Shown one piece after another: positions 52,414-61,771 of a DNA stretch of 64,000 nt. The DNA is from Pseudomonas sp. Irchel 3H7 (GTDB taxonomy: Bacteria; Pseudomonadota; Gammaproteobacteria; Pseudomonadales; Pseudomonadaceae). The DNA lies in NCBI RefSeq assembly GCF_900187605.1, contig NZ_FYEA01000001.1, positions 248,001 to 312,000 on the forward strand. The letters are read 5' to 3'. The translations under genes and the position numbers were made by a program. The notes beneath the pieces are model-generated. The model was not told where the DNA came from. It did not search any database and saw nothing but the letters and a program-made list of their open reading frames with translations. The number at the start of each line of letters is the position of its first letter. Positions within the stretch are counted from its first letter, which is position 1.

Positions 52414-54597
52414 ATGAATCTGCTCGAATCCGTCACACAAGTGTGCAGGCGACTGGCGCCCGGCGGCTGGCATTCGTTGATGCTCGCGCATGGCCTGGAC
52501 CTGCTCGCCGAACCGCTGGCGGCGGAATTGGGCAAACCGTTGAACGTCGACCGTTCACTACCCGGATTCGCCGACTTCGCTCGGGCCGGCAGCCGCGCAA
52601 TCGAAGCCGGCGTACCGTCACGCAGCCTGCTGTATCACGCATTGGCTTCGCCACGGGTCATCAGCGATGAAAACGGCCAGACACTACAGCTGTTTCCCAC
52701 ACCTGCTGAAATCGAAACAGTGCTCGACTATGTCTACAGCGTCAGCCCGCCCACGCTCGACAGTTTGCGCAGCAAAGCGTTGGGCGCACCCTTGGCAATG
52801 GTCGCGTTCGCCAGTGAATATCGTTGCGCGGCCGACACCGTGCATGGCCGGCATGCCGATCTGTGTTTCTCGCGCACCGGTATCGCCCGCGTCGGCACCG
52901 CCCCCGCGCGCTATGACGCAAAACTGCGCAGCTTTTTGCCCTTCGTCGACGATGACCCTTACCGCATCCGAGTCATGCCGGTGCGCTACAGCGCCTACAT
53001 CGCCGTCAAACTCAAAGGCGATGCCACGCGCTTCGGACCGATGGATTTTCAGGTGGAGCTCGATCCCGAACTGGATTTCTGGGTGCCGCTGCACAAGCTG
53101 TTCAACGGCGCACAGTGCCTGGAGGGCATGAACCTGACGGTGACGCTGGACAACCACCAGATCAACGAAAAACTGCGGCATATCCATTTACGCCACAGCG
53201 GCACCGGCTGGCAGGAACCGCAGATCAGCCAGCCGCCCTTCGTCGTTACCGCCGACCTGGCGCATTGGGCACCAGTGACGGATGGCGGCCCGGGGCTGCT
53301 GTTACCCGTGGCCAAACCGCGGCTGGTCGAGCCGGCCGCGTACCAGGGTCAACCGTTGTCCTTTGTGATGCCGGCCAACAGTGGCGGCATGATTCACGGG
53401 CGTCACCGGGTCGAGGCGGATGGCAGTATCGAAGACCTGAACGAGTATGAAAATGTCGAAGAATTGCTGCGCCAGGGGGGTTACCGCGCCTTGCACTATC
53501 AGGACAGCACCGCCGATGGCTGGGTGCGGCCACGGTGCCCGGCGCTGGAAAAAAGTTTGCCGACAGTCGCGGCCTACTCAGTGATCGGCCCACCGGACTT
53601 CTATCCGCTGTGCAGCCAGCGCAACCTGTTGCGCTGGGTCAGCGACGAGCCGTCATTGCCGAGTACCGGTCTCTGGCACGCCCGACTGGAAGCGCTTTCC
53701 AATGTCCGCTACTGCGCCAACCTGCACTTGCAGGATCACCTGTTCTCCCCCGCCGATCGCGGGGTGAGTGCCATCGTCGCCCTCGCCGATCAATCCGACA
53801 CTGTGCAATCCGAAGCCCCGCTACCGCCGCCATCACGGCCTACCTCACTGCCCGACGGCGCCGCCGGGGTGTTCGGGCCAGGCTGGGAGGTCGGCTGGGT
53901 TCGTCAGCGCACCGTGGACGAAGAATGGATCAACGTTCTCGCCGGTTATCAGATGGCCAGCCCGTTTCCCGAGGATGCAAAAATCTGTGCGGCGCTGGGG
54001 TCTTTCTGGCCCGGCGTGGCACCCGACTCAGCGCGGGTCTTCGAGCCGCGCGCGACCCTGCACAGCATCATTCCCCTGACCGATGAGGACATCGGCATGG
54101 GCGGCGGTGTGGCCTGGGATAATCAGCGCGGCCCGCAACTGATCACGCATGACAATCGATTGATCGCCCGATACCACGCGTACGCCCATGCCGACTACAC
54201 CCAAGTGGCTCTCGACAACCTGTTTTCCCTGGGCATGACCGGTCACACCTCGCAAACGGCGTATCAGCAACGCGTGCTATCGATGTATCGCGTGTACCGC
54301 GTGCTTGGCGCCGCCAACGACAAACAATTGCGCAATACATGGCCGCTGTTGTCGTTCATTGAAGTGCAGCGGCCGAATGCCGAACTGGACACCGCACAGG
54401 CGGAATCCGGGCAGGTCCTCGACGGCTGGGTGCAGCGCTTTTTGCTGTACAGACGCGGTGCCGTGCGGATCGCTGAAAGCGATTTCAGGTTGCGCGACGT
54501 CGAAGTCGAAGCGCTGGTGATTCTGTTGCTCGACGCCGATGCGATCCTGATCAAAACTGACGCGCTGCCGTGGCAGGTCGCCCATGCAGCATTTTGA
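52414..54597 (+). CDS. LodA/GoxA-like quinoprotein (candidate CTQ-dependent amino-acid oxidase)
   Basis: 727 residues, close to LodA length. The C-terminal half has family blocks: PPDFYPLCSQRNLLRW (393-408), PFPEDAKICAALGSFWPGVAPDSAR (517-541, in part) and VAWDNQRGP (566-574). C525 and W568 are the best candidates for the cysteine tryptophylquinone cross-link. The N-terminal 150 residues are unlike LodA and unassigned. No signal peptide is visible. LodA-type enzymes oxidise lysine or glycine, releasing peroxide. The partner flavoprotein gene overlaps by 14 bp, as in lodAB/goxAB. Amino-acid specificity cannot be told. Confidence 0.65.
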   Translation: MNLLESVTQVCRRLAPGGWHSLMLAHGLDLLAEPLAAELGKPLNVDRSLPGFADFARAGSRAIEAGVPSRSLLYHALASPRVISDENGQTLQLFPTPAEIETVLDYVYSVSPPTLDSLRSKALGAPLAMVAFASEYRCAADTVHGRHADLCFSRTGIARVGTAPARYDAKLRSFLPFVDDDPYRIRVMPVRYSAYIAVKLKGDATRFGPMDFQVELDPELDFWVPLHKLFNGAQCLEGMNLTVTLDNHQINEKLRHIHLRHSGTGWQEPQISQPPFVVTADLAHWAPVTDGGPGLLLPVAKPRLVEPAAYQGQPLSFVMPANSGGMIHGRHRVEADGSIEDLNEYENVEELLRQGGYRALHYQDSTADGWVRPRCPALEKSLPTVAAYSVIGPPDFYPLCSQRNLLRWVSDEPSLPSTGLWHARLEALSNVRYCANLHLQDHLFSPADRGVSAIVALADQSDTVQSEAPLPPPSRPTSLPDGAAGVFGPGWEVGWVRQRTVDEEWINVLAGYQMASPFPEDAKICAALGSFWPGVAPDSARVFEPRATLHSIIPLTDEDIGMGGGVAWDNQRGPQLITHDNRLIARYHAYAHADYTQVALDNLFSLGMTGHTSQTAYQQRVLSMYRVYRVLGAANDKQLRNTWPLLSFIEVQRPNAELDTAQAESGQVLDGWVQRFLLYRRGAVRIAESDFRLRDVEVEALVILLLDADAILIKTDALPWQVAHAAF

Positions 54598-55612
54598 TGT
54601 CGTGATCGTCGGCGCCGGCCCTGCGGGGTGCGCAACGGCAATCAGTTGCGCCCGGCGTGGCTTGCACGTGGCTTTGATCGAACGGCAGGCGTTCCCACGA
54701 TTTCGCCCCGGCGAAAGCCTGCATCCGGGCATCGAACCGTTGTTACGCCTGCTGGGGGTTGCCGAGCCCTTGTGTGGCCGCGCGGCCCGGCGCTTTGACG
54801 GTCACTGGGTAACGTGGAACGGCGCGCCGCATTTCAACGGTTTTGGCACCGATGACAGCGGCATTTGGCAGGGCTTTCATCTCGAGCGAGCCCAATTGGA
54901 CGCAACGTTGCTGGCGCAAGCCGCTTCTTTGGGCGTAGAGGTCATCCAGCCCAGCCGGGCACGGCGGGTGCTGACGCAGGCTAACCGGGTGATCGGCGTC
55001 GACACCGACAGCGGCTGCCTTTACGCAAAATGCCTGATCGATGCGAGTGGCGCTCGCGACTGGCTCAGCCGCCAACTCGGCCTGACGACTCACAGTTGCT
55101 CCGCGCCACTGGTGGCTCGTTACGGCTACTTGCAAGGCTCTAACGCAGACTATGCCACGACGGCACACTTGCTGGCCGACCCTGAGGGGTGGACGTGGAT
55201 CGCCCAGGTTGAGGATCGTTTGCTGCACTGGACGCGCCTGACCTTCGAACGCAACACTCGGTCGGTGATGCTCCCTTCCACCCTGCAATCATTACCAGCG
55301 GTGGGTGCCGTGCGCGGCGCCGATGTGACCTGGCGCCTCACCCCGGCCGCCGCCGGGGCCGGTTATTTCCTGGTAGGCGATGCCGCCAACCGGCTTGATC
55401 CGGCGGCGTCCCACGGCGTACTCAAAGCGCTGATGAGCGGCATTCAAGCCGCGCAAGCCGTGGCGGATTTTCTGCGCCAACCGGCCTTGCAAGTGCCTGC
55501 CCAGATGCAATATCGACAATGGCTCATCGACGGGTTCACACGCGATGTGGCGCAACTGCGCAACTTCTATCGTCAGCATCCTTGCCCGCCGTCGTGGTTG
55601 CCTGCCCATTGA
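54584..55612 (+). CDS. LodB-like FAD-dependent oxidoreductase (maturase for the LodA-like protein)
   Basis: 342 residues. FAD-binding GAGPAGCATAISCARRG (residues 10-26), the PGESLHPG block (about 42-49) typical of tryptophan-halogenase/geranylgeranyl-reductase-type flavoproteins, and LVGDAANRLDPAASHGV near the C-terminus. LodB proteins are needed to build the quinone cofactor in LodA. The 14-bp overlap with the preceding gene supports that role. It converges with the DUF2063 gene with a one-base gap between stops. Confidence 0.8.
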   Translation: MQHFDVVIVGAGPAGCATAISCARRGLHVALIERQAFPRFRPGESLHPGIEPLLRLLGVAEPLCGRAARRFDGHWVTWNGAPHFNGFGTDDSGIWQGFHLERAQLDATLLAQAASLGVEVIQPSRARRVLTQANRVIGVDTDSGCLYAKCLIDASGARDWLSRQLGLTTHSCSAPLVARYGYLQGSNADYATTAHLLADPEGWTWIAQVEDRLLHWTRLTFERNTRSVMLPSTLQSLPAVGAVRGADVTWRLTPAAAGAGYFLVGDAANRLDPAASHGVLKALMSGIQAAQAVADFLRQPALQVPAQMQYRQWLIDGFTRDVAQLRNFYRQHPCPPSWLPAH

Positions 55613-55613
55613 T

Positions 55614-56366
55614 TCAAACGATGCTGCAGAGCACGGCGTCTTCATGCATTTGCCGCAACAACATCAATCCGTTTTCCATGAATGCAACGGTTGCAGTCTC
55701 CCCCGCCTCCACCGCCAAACCTTGCAACTGCTGACGGCCATCAAGGGCGGGATATTCGTCGATGCGCTGCAGCAACCGCCAGGCCAGCGGACTCAGTTCG
55801 GAAAACTTCACGTTCCAGTCAGCCGTGCGTCGCACCAGTAACAAGGTCGGTTGAGCCGGTGGCGTGGCGGGCTGATTGTCCGGGTCGAGTTCATGCACCG
55901 GCCATATATACGCCAGCGGCCAGGCCAACGCCGAGATCAGCAGCGGGCGTTGCAGCAACAACGCCGGATCGGTCGACGGCAGCGCCTGAGCATCGGACTG
56001 TTGCAGGGCCATCTCGACCCATTCGTAATGCGCCAGCTCCAGCAGAAACGCCGGCCACTCACCCTCGCGCAACACCTGCGGTTGCGCAGCGAGATAGTCG
56101 AGAAACGTTTCGGCGATCTCACCGAACCTGGGTGTCTGCGCCCGCCAGTCACGCAAGAATCCTCGCACCAGCCAGCCCCAGCGTTTTTCCCCAATGATTC
56201 GAATCAACACCGGGAAGGTGCCACTCAACAATTGCGACAGGTTGTTGAATACCAGGTCCCGGTAGACGTTAACCCGTTGCACATTCATGTCGACGGGCGG
56301 CGACTGATGTTCGGGATCACGCAAGTACCGGGTCAGCGCCTGCTGTTGCTGTAGCAGGTTATCCAC
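55614..56366 (-). CDS. DUF2063 protein (MNIO partner, BufC/MbnC-like)
   Basis: 250 residues from GTG 56366, which overlaps the MNIO gene by eight bases; the frame is open to 56414. The N-terminal DUF2063 helical domain has [20 protein letters not shown] and [20 protein letters not shown]. It is followed by a winged-helix-like region with [13 protein letters not shown]. In MNIO systems this partner recognises the precursor peptide and delivers it to the DUF692 enzyme. Operon with the gene upstream. Confidence 0.82.
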   Translation of the reverse strand: MDNLLQQQQALTRYLRDPEHQSPPVDMNVQRVNVYRDLVFNNLSQLLSGTFPVLIRIIGEKRWGWLVRGFLRDWRAQTPRFGEIAETFLDYLAAQPQVLREGEWPAFLLELAHYEWVEMALQQSDAQALPSTDPALLLQRPLLISALAWPLAYIWPVHELDPDNQPATPPAQPTLLLVRRTADWNVKFSELSPLAWRLLQRIDEYPALDGRQQLQGLAVEAGETATVAFMENGLMLLRQMHEDAVLCSIV

Positions 56367-57198
56367 GATGGCTGCCCCCCGCTTGTAAATGGCGAATGGT
56401 CTGCAACTCGGCAATCAGTTCGGAAAATGCTGGGAAGTTGAAGTCCCGCTCCAATAACGTTGGCTTAGCGCCGAACCGCGCGTAGGCCTCAGCCAGCAAT
56501 GCCCAGACCGCCGGCTTCACCGAGGCACCATGGGTGTCGATTTTCAGCGTATCGGACTCATCGAAATGCCCCGCCACATGCATGCCGACCACCCGGCCCG
56601 GCTCAATGCCGGCGAGAAAGGTTTGCGGTTCGAATCCGTGGTTGATCGCGTTGACGTAGACATTGTTGACGTCCAGCAGCAGGTCGCAATCAGCCTCGCG
56701 CAGCACGGCATTGGTGAAGCTCACCTCGTCCATGTCCTGACGCGGGGCGGCGTAATAGGAGACGTTTTCCACGGCCAGACGCCGGCCGAGCATGTCCTGA
56801 GCCTGACGGATCCGCGCGGCAACGTGGTGCACCGCTTCTTCGGTGAACGGCAACGGCAGCAAGTCATACAGATGCCCGTCATCGCTGCAATAACTCAGGT
56901 GTTCGCTGTACAGCGCCACGTTGTAATAGTCGAGAAACACCCGGACCTCCTGCAAGAACCCGACATCCAGCGGCGCCGGCCCGCCGAGTGACAGCGACAA
57001 ACCGTGGCAGGACAACGGGTAGCGTTCGGCCAGTTCACGCAATGCTGCACCGTGGGCGCCGCCGACGCCGATCCAGTTCTCAGGGGCGACTTCGAGAAAA
57101 TCGAAAGCGCCGCTGCGCGCAGCTTGCAAGTCTTTCAGCAGGCCACGGCGCAGGCCGAGGCCAACACTGGGTTGCGTCAATAAGGGAGGCGTTTGCAT
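56359..57198 (-). CDS. MNIO-family (DUF692) multinuclear iron oxidative enzyme
   Basis: 279 residues from ATG 57198. TIM-barrel DUF692 protein with iron-ligand candidates in [11 protein letters not shown] (H65), YSEHLSY (H100), AVENVSYY (E144), [15 protein letters not shown] (D176, N178, H187) and [10 protein letters not shown] (H207, H211). Family members (MbnB, BufB, TglH-like) oxidise cysteine residues of ribosomal peptides. A DUF2063 partner follows, but no DUF2282/BufA-like precursor is adjacent on either side. A GATACA composite box lies about 90-120 bp upstream. Confidence 0.87.
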   Translation of the reverse strand: MQTPPLLTQPSVGLGLRRGLLKDLQAARSGAFDFLEVAPENWIGVGGAHGAALRELAERYPLSCHGLSLSLGGPAPLDVGFLQEVRVFLDYYNVALYSEHLSYCSDDGHLYDLLPLPFTEEAVHHVAARIRQAQDMLGRRLAVENVSYYAAPRQDMDEVSFTNAVLREADCDLLLDVNNVYVNAINHGFEPQTFLAGIEPGRVVGMHVAGHFDESDTLKIDTHGASVKPAVWALLAEAYARFGAKPTLLERDFNFPAFSELIAELQTIRHLQAGGSHRG

Positions 57199-57283
57199 GG
57201 GTATACCTCTGCAGTAGGTTTTTCCCAGTTGAACCGCCGGCTGTATCACGGCTGTGTGCAACGACCGGACTTTTGCAGCCGTG

Positions 57284-57318
57284 TGTATCCCGCCGCCATC
57301 TCGATACACAGGGATACA
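57284..57318. promoter_or_regulatory. Composite GATACA box C
   Basis: TGTATC (57284-57289), 13 bases, GATACA (57303-57308), 4 bases, GATACA (57313-57318). The same architecture and orientation in the window as boxes A and B. It lies 86-120 bp upstream of the MNIO gene and ends 13 bp before a REP. A partial extra TGTATC is at 57242-57247. Confidence 0.7.
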
Positions 57319-57330
57319 CACCTGCCTAAT

Positions 57331-57419
57331 GTGGGAGCGAGCCTGCTCGCGAAAGCGTCGGCACTGACAAGATCAGAATTGCCTGAAATGCCGCCTTCGC
57401 GAGCAGGCTCGCTCCCACA
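57331..57419. repeat. REP doublet (inverted)
   Basis: GTGGGAGCGAGCCTGCTCGC and its complement face each other around a short spacer, between the divergent MNIO operon and the methyltransferase gene. The remaining bases to 57597 hold no gene and should carry the methyltransferase promoter. Confidence 0.9.
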
Positions 57420-57597
57420 GGTTTTCGTTGCTCACAAATCCAGCGACACGCCCGGACCGGGGCTAGACTCCTTTATTACCCAGTCGAGGGGGACGCAGGA
57501 CGTCAGCCGTGCCCTGCCCAACTCCGTGACCACCGCCCGGTGGCGCACGCCTCGACCTTCGACGCCGCCGGACCGTGATCCTGTTTCAGGAGCACAC

Positions 57598-58647
57598 ATG
57601 ATGGACGAGGCGAAGCTCAACCAATTCATGGGCAAACTGGTCAACGACATGGGCGGCGCGGCGATGCTGGCCAATGTCATCGTCGGCGAAGAACTCGGTT
57701 TGTACCGGGCGATGGCCGACAGTGAGCCAATCAGCGCCGATGCCCTCGCCGCCAAAACCACCTGTAATCCGCGTCTGGTGCGCGAATGGCTCAGCGCTCA
57801 CGCGGCGTCCGGCTATATGGAGCACCACGACGGCCAGTTCCGTCTGCCGGAAGAACAGGCGCTGGCCCTCGCCGTCGAGGACTCGCCGGTCTACGTCGCC
57901 GGTGGTCTCGGGGTGGTGGCGTCGTTTTTCCACGACAAAGACAAACTGGTCAAAGCCATGCGCGGCAATGGCGCTCTGCCTTGGGGCGATCATCATCCGT
58001 GCATGTTCACCGGCACCGAGCGGTTCTTCCGGCCCGGCTACAAAGGTCACCTGATCGCCGAATGGCTGCCGGCGCTGGACGGCGTGGTGGCGAAACTGGA
58101 GGAAGGCGCCAAAGTCGCCGATGTCGGCTGCGGCCATGGCGCCTCGACGGTGATCATGGCCCAGGCCTTTCCCAACTCGCGCTTCGTCGGCTACGACTAT
58201 CACGCGCCCTCGATCACTGTCGCCACCCAACGCGCCGAGGAAGGAGGAGTCAGCAGCCGGGCGAAGTTTTTCCAGGGCTCGGCAAAGAGCTACCCCGGCG
58301 ATGACTACGACCTGATCTGCTATTTCGACTGCCTGCATGACATGGGCGACCCGGTCGGCGCCGCCCGTCACGCTTATGACTCGTTGAAAGACGACGGCAC
58401 GGTGTTGCTGGTCGAGCCATTCGCCAACGACACGCTGGACGACAACATCAACCCGGTCGGACGGCTGTTCTACGCCGCCTCGACGTTTATCTGCACACCC
58501 AACTCGCTGTCGCAGGAAGTCGGCCTCGGCCTGGGCGCGCAAGCCGGGGAAATGCGTTTGCGCAAAGTGTTTTCCGAGGCCGGGTTCAAGCACTTCCGTC
58601 GGGCCACGCAGACACCGTTCAACCTGATTCTGGAGGCGCGCAAGTAA
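57598..58647 (+). CDS. Class I methyltransferase with winged-helix N-terminal domain
   Basis: 349 residues from ATG 57598 (or 57601), after an AGGAG RBS; the frame stays open far upstream through the REP but this is not coding. The N-terminal dimerisation/winged-helix part (about 1-90, LVREWLSAHAASGYMEHH) is as in O-methyltransferase-like Rv2258c-type proteins. The SAM site is VADVGCGHGASTVIMA (about 175-190). CYFDCLHDMGDP follows. Small-molecule methylation is likely; substrate unknown. Confidence 0.83.
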   Translation: MMDEAKLNQFMGKLVNDMGGAAMLANVIVGEELGLYRAMADSEPISADALAAKTTCNPRLVREWLSAHAASGYMEHHDGQFRLPEEQALALAVEDSPVYVAGGLGVVASFFHDKDKLVKAMRGNGALPWGDHHPCMFTGTERFFRPGYKGHLIAEWLPALDGVVAKLEEGAKVADVGCGHGASTVIMAQAFPNSRFVGYDYHAPSITVATQRAEEGGVSSRAKFFQGSAKSYPGDDYDLICYFDCLHDMGDPVGAARHAYDSLKDDGTVLLVEPFANDTLDDNINPVGRLFYAASTFICTPNSLSQEVGLGLGAQAGEMRLRKVFSEAGFKHFRRATQTPFNLILEARK

Positions 58648-58701
58648 GCCATGCGGGTCGCGTGCTAACCTGCTGGCACTGCCCACTTCGGAGCGCTGAC
58701 C

Positions 58702-59544
58702 ATGCTCGACAGCCCGACCCGCGAACACCTCGACACCCTGCAAGAGGTGATGGCTGATGGCGACTTCATCGTACTGACCGGGGCCGGCATCAGCACGCCT
58801 TCGGGCATTCCGGACTACCGCGACAGCGACGGAGTACGCCGTGGCCGACAACCGATGATGTACCAGGAATTCCTCGCCGCCCCCGAGTCGCGCCGCCGCT
58901 ATTGGGCACGGGCCATGCTCGGTTGGCCAAGGGTGCGTCAGGCGCAACCGAACGCGGCTCACGAGGCATTGGCCGATTTGCAGCACGGTGGGCTGATCCG
59001 TGACTTGATCACCCAGAACGTCGACACCCTGCACGATCAGGCCGGCAGTCACGACGTGATCGAACTGCACGGCAGCCTGCATCGGGTGTTGTGCCTGGAC
59101 TGCGGTCAGCGCAGCGAGCGCGATGCGATTCAACAACTGATGGAATTGCACAATCCGTATCTGGCCGGGGTCGACGCGGTGCAGGCACCGGATGGCGACA
59201 CTCTGCTTGATCCGGCGTTCGAGGCGCGTTTTCAGGTGCCGCACTGCCCGCATTGCTTTGGCGAGCGGATGAAACCGGACGTGGTGTTTTTCGGCGAAAA
59301 CGTTGCGCAGCACACGGCGGCACGGGCGATGGCGGCGGCAGAAAATGCCGCGGGGATGTTGGTGGTGGGGTCTTCGTTGATGGCGTATTCGGCGTTTCGC
59401 CTGTGCCGGGTGATCGCCGATCGCGGGAAACCGTTGATTGCGATCAATCTGGGCAAGACCCGGGCGGATGATTTGCTGGATTTGAAGATTGAAGCGTCGT
59501 GTGAACAGCTTTTGCCGTTGTTGGTTGAAGTGCTGGATCGGTGA
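58702..59544 (+). CDS. Sir2-family NAD-dependent protein deacylase (class II-like)
   Basis: 280 residues. NAD-binding TGAGISTPSGIPDYR (about 26-40), TQNVDTLHDQAGS (catalytic region), catalytic His in ELHGSLHRVLC, and a zinc site of four Cys (CLDC and CPHC). It uses NAD to remove acyl groups from protein lysines, giving O-acyl-ADP-ribose and nicotinamide. It starts 54 bp after the methyltransferase and may be read through from it. Confidence 0.92.
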   Translation: MLDSPTREHLDTLQEVMADGDFIVLTGAGISTPSGIPDYRDSDGVRRGRQPMMYQEFLAAPESRRRYWARAMLGWPRVRQAQPNAAHEALADLQHGGLIRDLITQNVDTLHDQAGSHDVIELHGSLHRVLCLDCGQRSERDAIQQLMELHNPYLAGVDAVQAPDGDTLLDPAFEARFQVPHCPHCFGERMKPDVVFFGENVAQHTAARAMAAAENAAGMLVVGSSLMAYSAFRLCRVIADRGKPLIAINLGKTRADDLLDLKIEASCEQLLPLLVEVLDR

Positions 59545-59577
59545 GTTGCTGCACTTTGTGCTCGACTCAGGACCCAA

Positions 59578-59884
59578 GCCCCTCACCCTAGCCCTCTCCC
59601 AAGGGAGAGGGAACTGACCGAGTTGTCTGGGCTGAATACTGCGACCTGAAAATGCTGAGTCGAGCTCACAATCTGAATAACCACGATCTGCTCCCTTTCC
59701 CCGAACACTAGGCCTCGCCCTCGCCCTCGCCCTCGCCCTCGCCCTCGCCCAAGGGAAAGGGAATTGACCGAGTTGTTGCTAGCGATACATCGACCTGTAA
59801 ATTTCGAGTCGAACCCATTTTTTGAAATGCCCCCGATCAGCTCCCTTCCCCCTCGCCCCCTCTGGGGGAGAGGGTTGGGGTGCG
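59578..59884. repeat. Cluster of CCCTCACCCTAGCCCTCTCCC repeats with a CCTCGC microsatellite
   Basis: This 350-base gene-free gap holds three copies of the repeat also seen at 19.25-19.47 kb: 59578-59624 and about 59712-59775 in one orientation, 59837-59884 inverted. The middle copy has been expanded into about six tandem CCTCGC hexamers (59713-59750). No open frame is credible here. It lies between convergent sirtuin and LysR genes. Confidence 0.82.
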
Positions 59885-59894
59885 GAGGTAGATC

Positions 59895-60782
59895 TCACAG
59901 TCGCCCGAGATCTTCAGCCTTGAGAATATCGAACAACGCCTGCGCCGCCGCCGACAGTTCATTGCCCGGTTCGGTCAGCACACCAATCGCCCGCTCCACC
60001 GAGTCATCCAGCGTCAGGCAATGGGCGCCCAATTCCTGCATCTGCCCGGCGCACAACGCCGGCACGGCACTGACGCCCAGCCCACTGGCGACCATCCGCC
60101 CGACCGTTGCCAATTGATGGCTTTCAAATTCTACCGGCAACTTCATGCCCCGCGCCTGCAAGTGCTCTTCGAGCATCACCCGCACCGTCGAGGGCCGCTG
60201 CAAGGTGATGAACGGCTCCTGCAATAACGTCTGCCAATCGATCTCGCTGCGCTGCGCCAATGGCGAATCCTTCGACACCACCGCGACGAAGCGATCTCTG
60301 TACAGCGGCGTAAATGTCATCGAGGTGTTTTGCATCGGCTCGAACGCCACCCCCAGCTCAACCTGACGATCACGGACCATTTCCAGCACTTGCTCGTTGA
60401 TCACGTCATTGACCGTGACGTTGACGTTCGGATAGCGCGCGCGAAACGTTTTGAGGATCGGCGGCAACAGGTTGCCGGCAAACGACGGCATCGCCGCTAA
60501 CGTCACCCGCCCGCGTTGCAGGCTAAAGCGTTGACGCATCTCGTCTTCGGCGTTGTCCCAGTCCGCGATCAGCCGTCGAGCCAATGGCAGCAAGGATTCA
60601 CCTTCGGCAGTCAGTGCGACGTTGCGGGTGTTGCGACTGAACAGGCGCCCGCCCAGTCCCTCCTCCAGCGCTTTGATGGTCAGGCTCAACGCTGATTGCG
60701 AGAGATGCAGGCGCTCGCAAGCCACGGCGAAACTCAGGCTCTGGGCCACGGCGAGAAAGGCGCGGATCTGTTTGATGGTCAT
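59895..60782 (-). CDS. dhcR: LysR-type regulator, DhcR-like
   Basis: 295 residues from ATG 60782 (GAGG upstream; a TTG two codons earlier is open). N-terminal winged helix-turn-helix (residues 1-60, with [20 protein letters not shown]) and a LysR substrate-binding domain (about 88-290). Its position divergent from CoA-transferase A/B and acetyl-CoA acetyltransferase genes matches P. aeruginosa PA1998-PA2001, where DhcR controls dehydrocarnitine use. Naming rests on synteny. Confidence 0.8.
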   Translation of the reverse strand: MTIKQIRAFLAVAQSLSFAVACERLHLSQSALSLTIKALEEGLGGRLFSRNTRNVALTAEGESLLPLARRLIADWDNAEDEMRQRFSLQRGRVTLAAMPSFAGNLLPPILKTFRARYPNVNVTVNDVINEQVLEMVRDRQVELGVAFEPMQNTSMTFTPLYRDRFVAVVSKDSPLAQRSEIDWQTLLQEPFITLQRPSTVRVMLEEHLQARGMKLPVEFESHQLATVGRMVASGLGVSAVPALCAGQMQELGAHCLTLDDSVERAIGVLTEPGNELSAAAQALFDILKAEDLGRL

Positions 60783-60808
60783 ACTCAAACCTCAGGATCG
60801 TCGGTGGT

Positions 60809-60911
60809 GATCGTTCCCACGCTCCTGCGTGGGAATGCAGCCCGTGACGCTTCGCGTCACTGGACGCCGAGCGTCCCTAGAGGCATTACCACGCGGAGCG
60901 TGGGAACGATC
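60809..60911. repeat. Large palindromic repeat GATCGTTCCCACGCTC...
   Basis: A 103-bp element with 16-bp perfect outer arms (GATCGTTCCCACGCTC / GAGCGTGGGAACGATC) and inner hairpins (GTGACGC / GCGTCAC, GGACGC / GCGTCC). I recognise it as a common dispersed Pseudomonas intergenic repeat. It lies within the dhcR-dhcA divergent promoter region, 26 bp from the dhcR start and 138 bp from dhcA. Confidence 0.85.
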
Positions 60912-61049
60912 AAAGCAGCACGCCATAACGCGACTATTGAGCTTTATCAATCAATCGACCTTAAAAATCAACTTAACAAATATATCTTCCAGCGAGACAC
61001 TCCAACCATTCGGCTAGCCAGCCGCCCGCAAATAATAAAAGAGGTGCAT

Positions 61050-61748
61050 ATGGCAGGTTTCGACAAGCGCGTGAGTTCCTACGAGGAAGCCCTGGCCGGG
61101 CTTGAGGACGGCATGACCGTCATCGCCGGCGGCTTCGGTCTGTGCGGCATTCCGGAAAACCTGATCGCCGAGATCAAGCGCAAAGGCACCCGCGACCTCA
61201 CCGTCGTCTCCAACAACTGCGGCGTCGACGGTTTCGGCCTTGGCGTACTGCTCACCGACCGTCAGATCAGCAAAGTCATCGCCTCCTACGTCGGCGAAAA
61301 CAAGCTGTTCGAAGAGCAACTGCTCAAGGGCGACATCGAAGTCATCCTGACCCCGCAAGGCACCCTTGCCGAGAAGATGCGCGCAGGCGGCGCCGGTATT
61401 CCGGCCTTCTTCACCGCCACCGGCGTCGGCACTCCGGTCGCCGAAGGCAAGGAAGTGCGCGAATTCAAGGGTCGCAAGTACCTGATGGAAGAATCCATCA
61501 CCGGCGACTTCGCCATCGTCAAAGGCTGGAAAGCCGACCACTTCGGCAACGTCGTCTACCGTCACACCGCGCAGAACTTCAACCCGCTGGCCGCCACCGC
61601 CGGCAAGATCACCGTGGTTGAAGTCGAAGAAATCGTCGAACCCGGCGAACTCGACCCCTCGCAGATCCACACCCCGGGCATCTACGTCGATCGGGTCATT
61701 TGCGGCACGTTCGAAAAACGCATCGAACAGCGCACCATCCGCAAATAA
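61050..61748 (+). CDS. dhcA: 3-oxoacid CoA-transferase subunit A (dehydrocarnitine CoA-transferase-like)
   Basis: 232 residues from ATG 61050 (GAGG upstream). Family I CoA-transferase alpha subunit with [13 protein letters not shown] (about residues 26-38) and the C-terminal [22 protein letters not shown] block (in part). With subunit B it moves CoA between acyl donors and a 3-oxoacid. Synteny with the LysR gene and atoB suggests 3-dehydrocarnitine; a plain acetoacetate/succinyl-CoA transferase cannot be excluded. Confidence 0.9.
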   Translation: MAGFDKRVSSYEEALAGLEDGMTVIAGGFGLCGIPENLIAEIKRKGTRDLTVVSNNCGVDGFGLGVLLTDRQISKVIASYVGENKLFEEQLLKGDIEVILTPQGTLAEKMRAGGAGIPAFFTATGVGTPVAEGKEVREFKGRKYLMEESITGDFAIVKGWKADHFGNVVYRHTAQNFNPLAATAGKITVVEVEEIVEPGELDPSQIHTPGIYVDRVICGTFEKRIEQRTIRK

Positions 61749-61771
61749 TTCAGGCTGACGGAGAATAAAAA

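Noticed and set aside
57193..57597. 135-residue N-terminal extension of the methyltransferase
   Set aside because: It would translate box C and a REP; the real start has an AGGAG RBS at 57598.
57586..59586. 666-codon open frame on the minus strand
   Set aside because: It runs antisense across both the methyltransferase and sirtuin genes and their spacer, with no motif or RBS.
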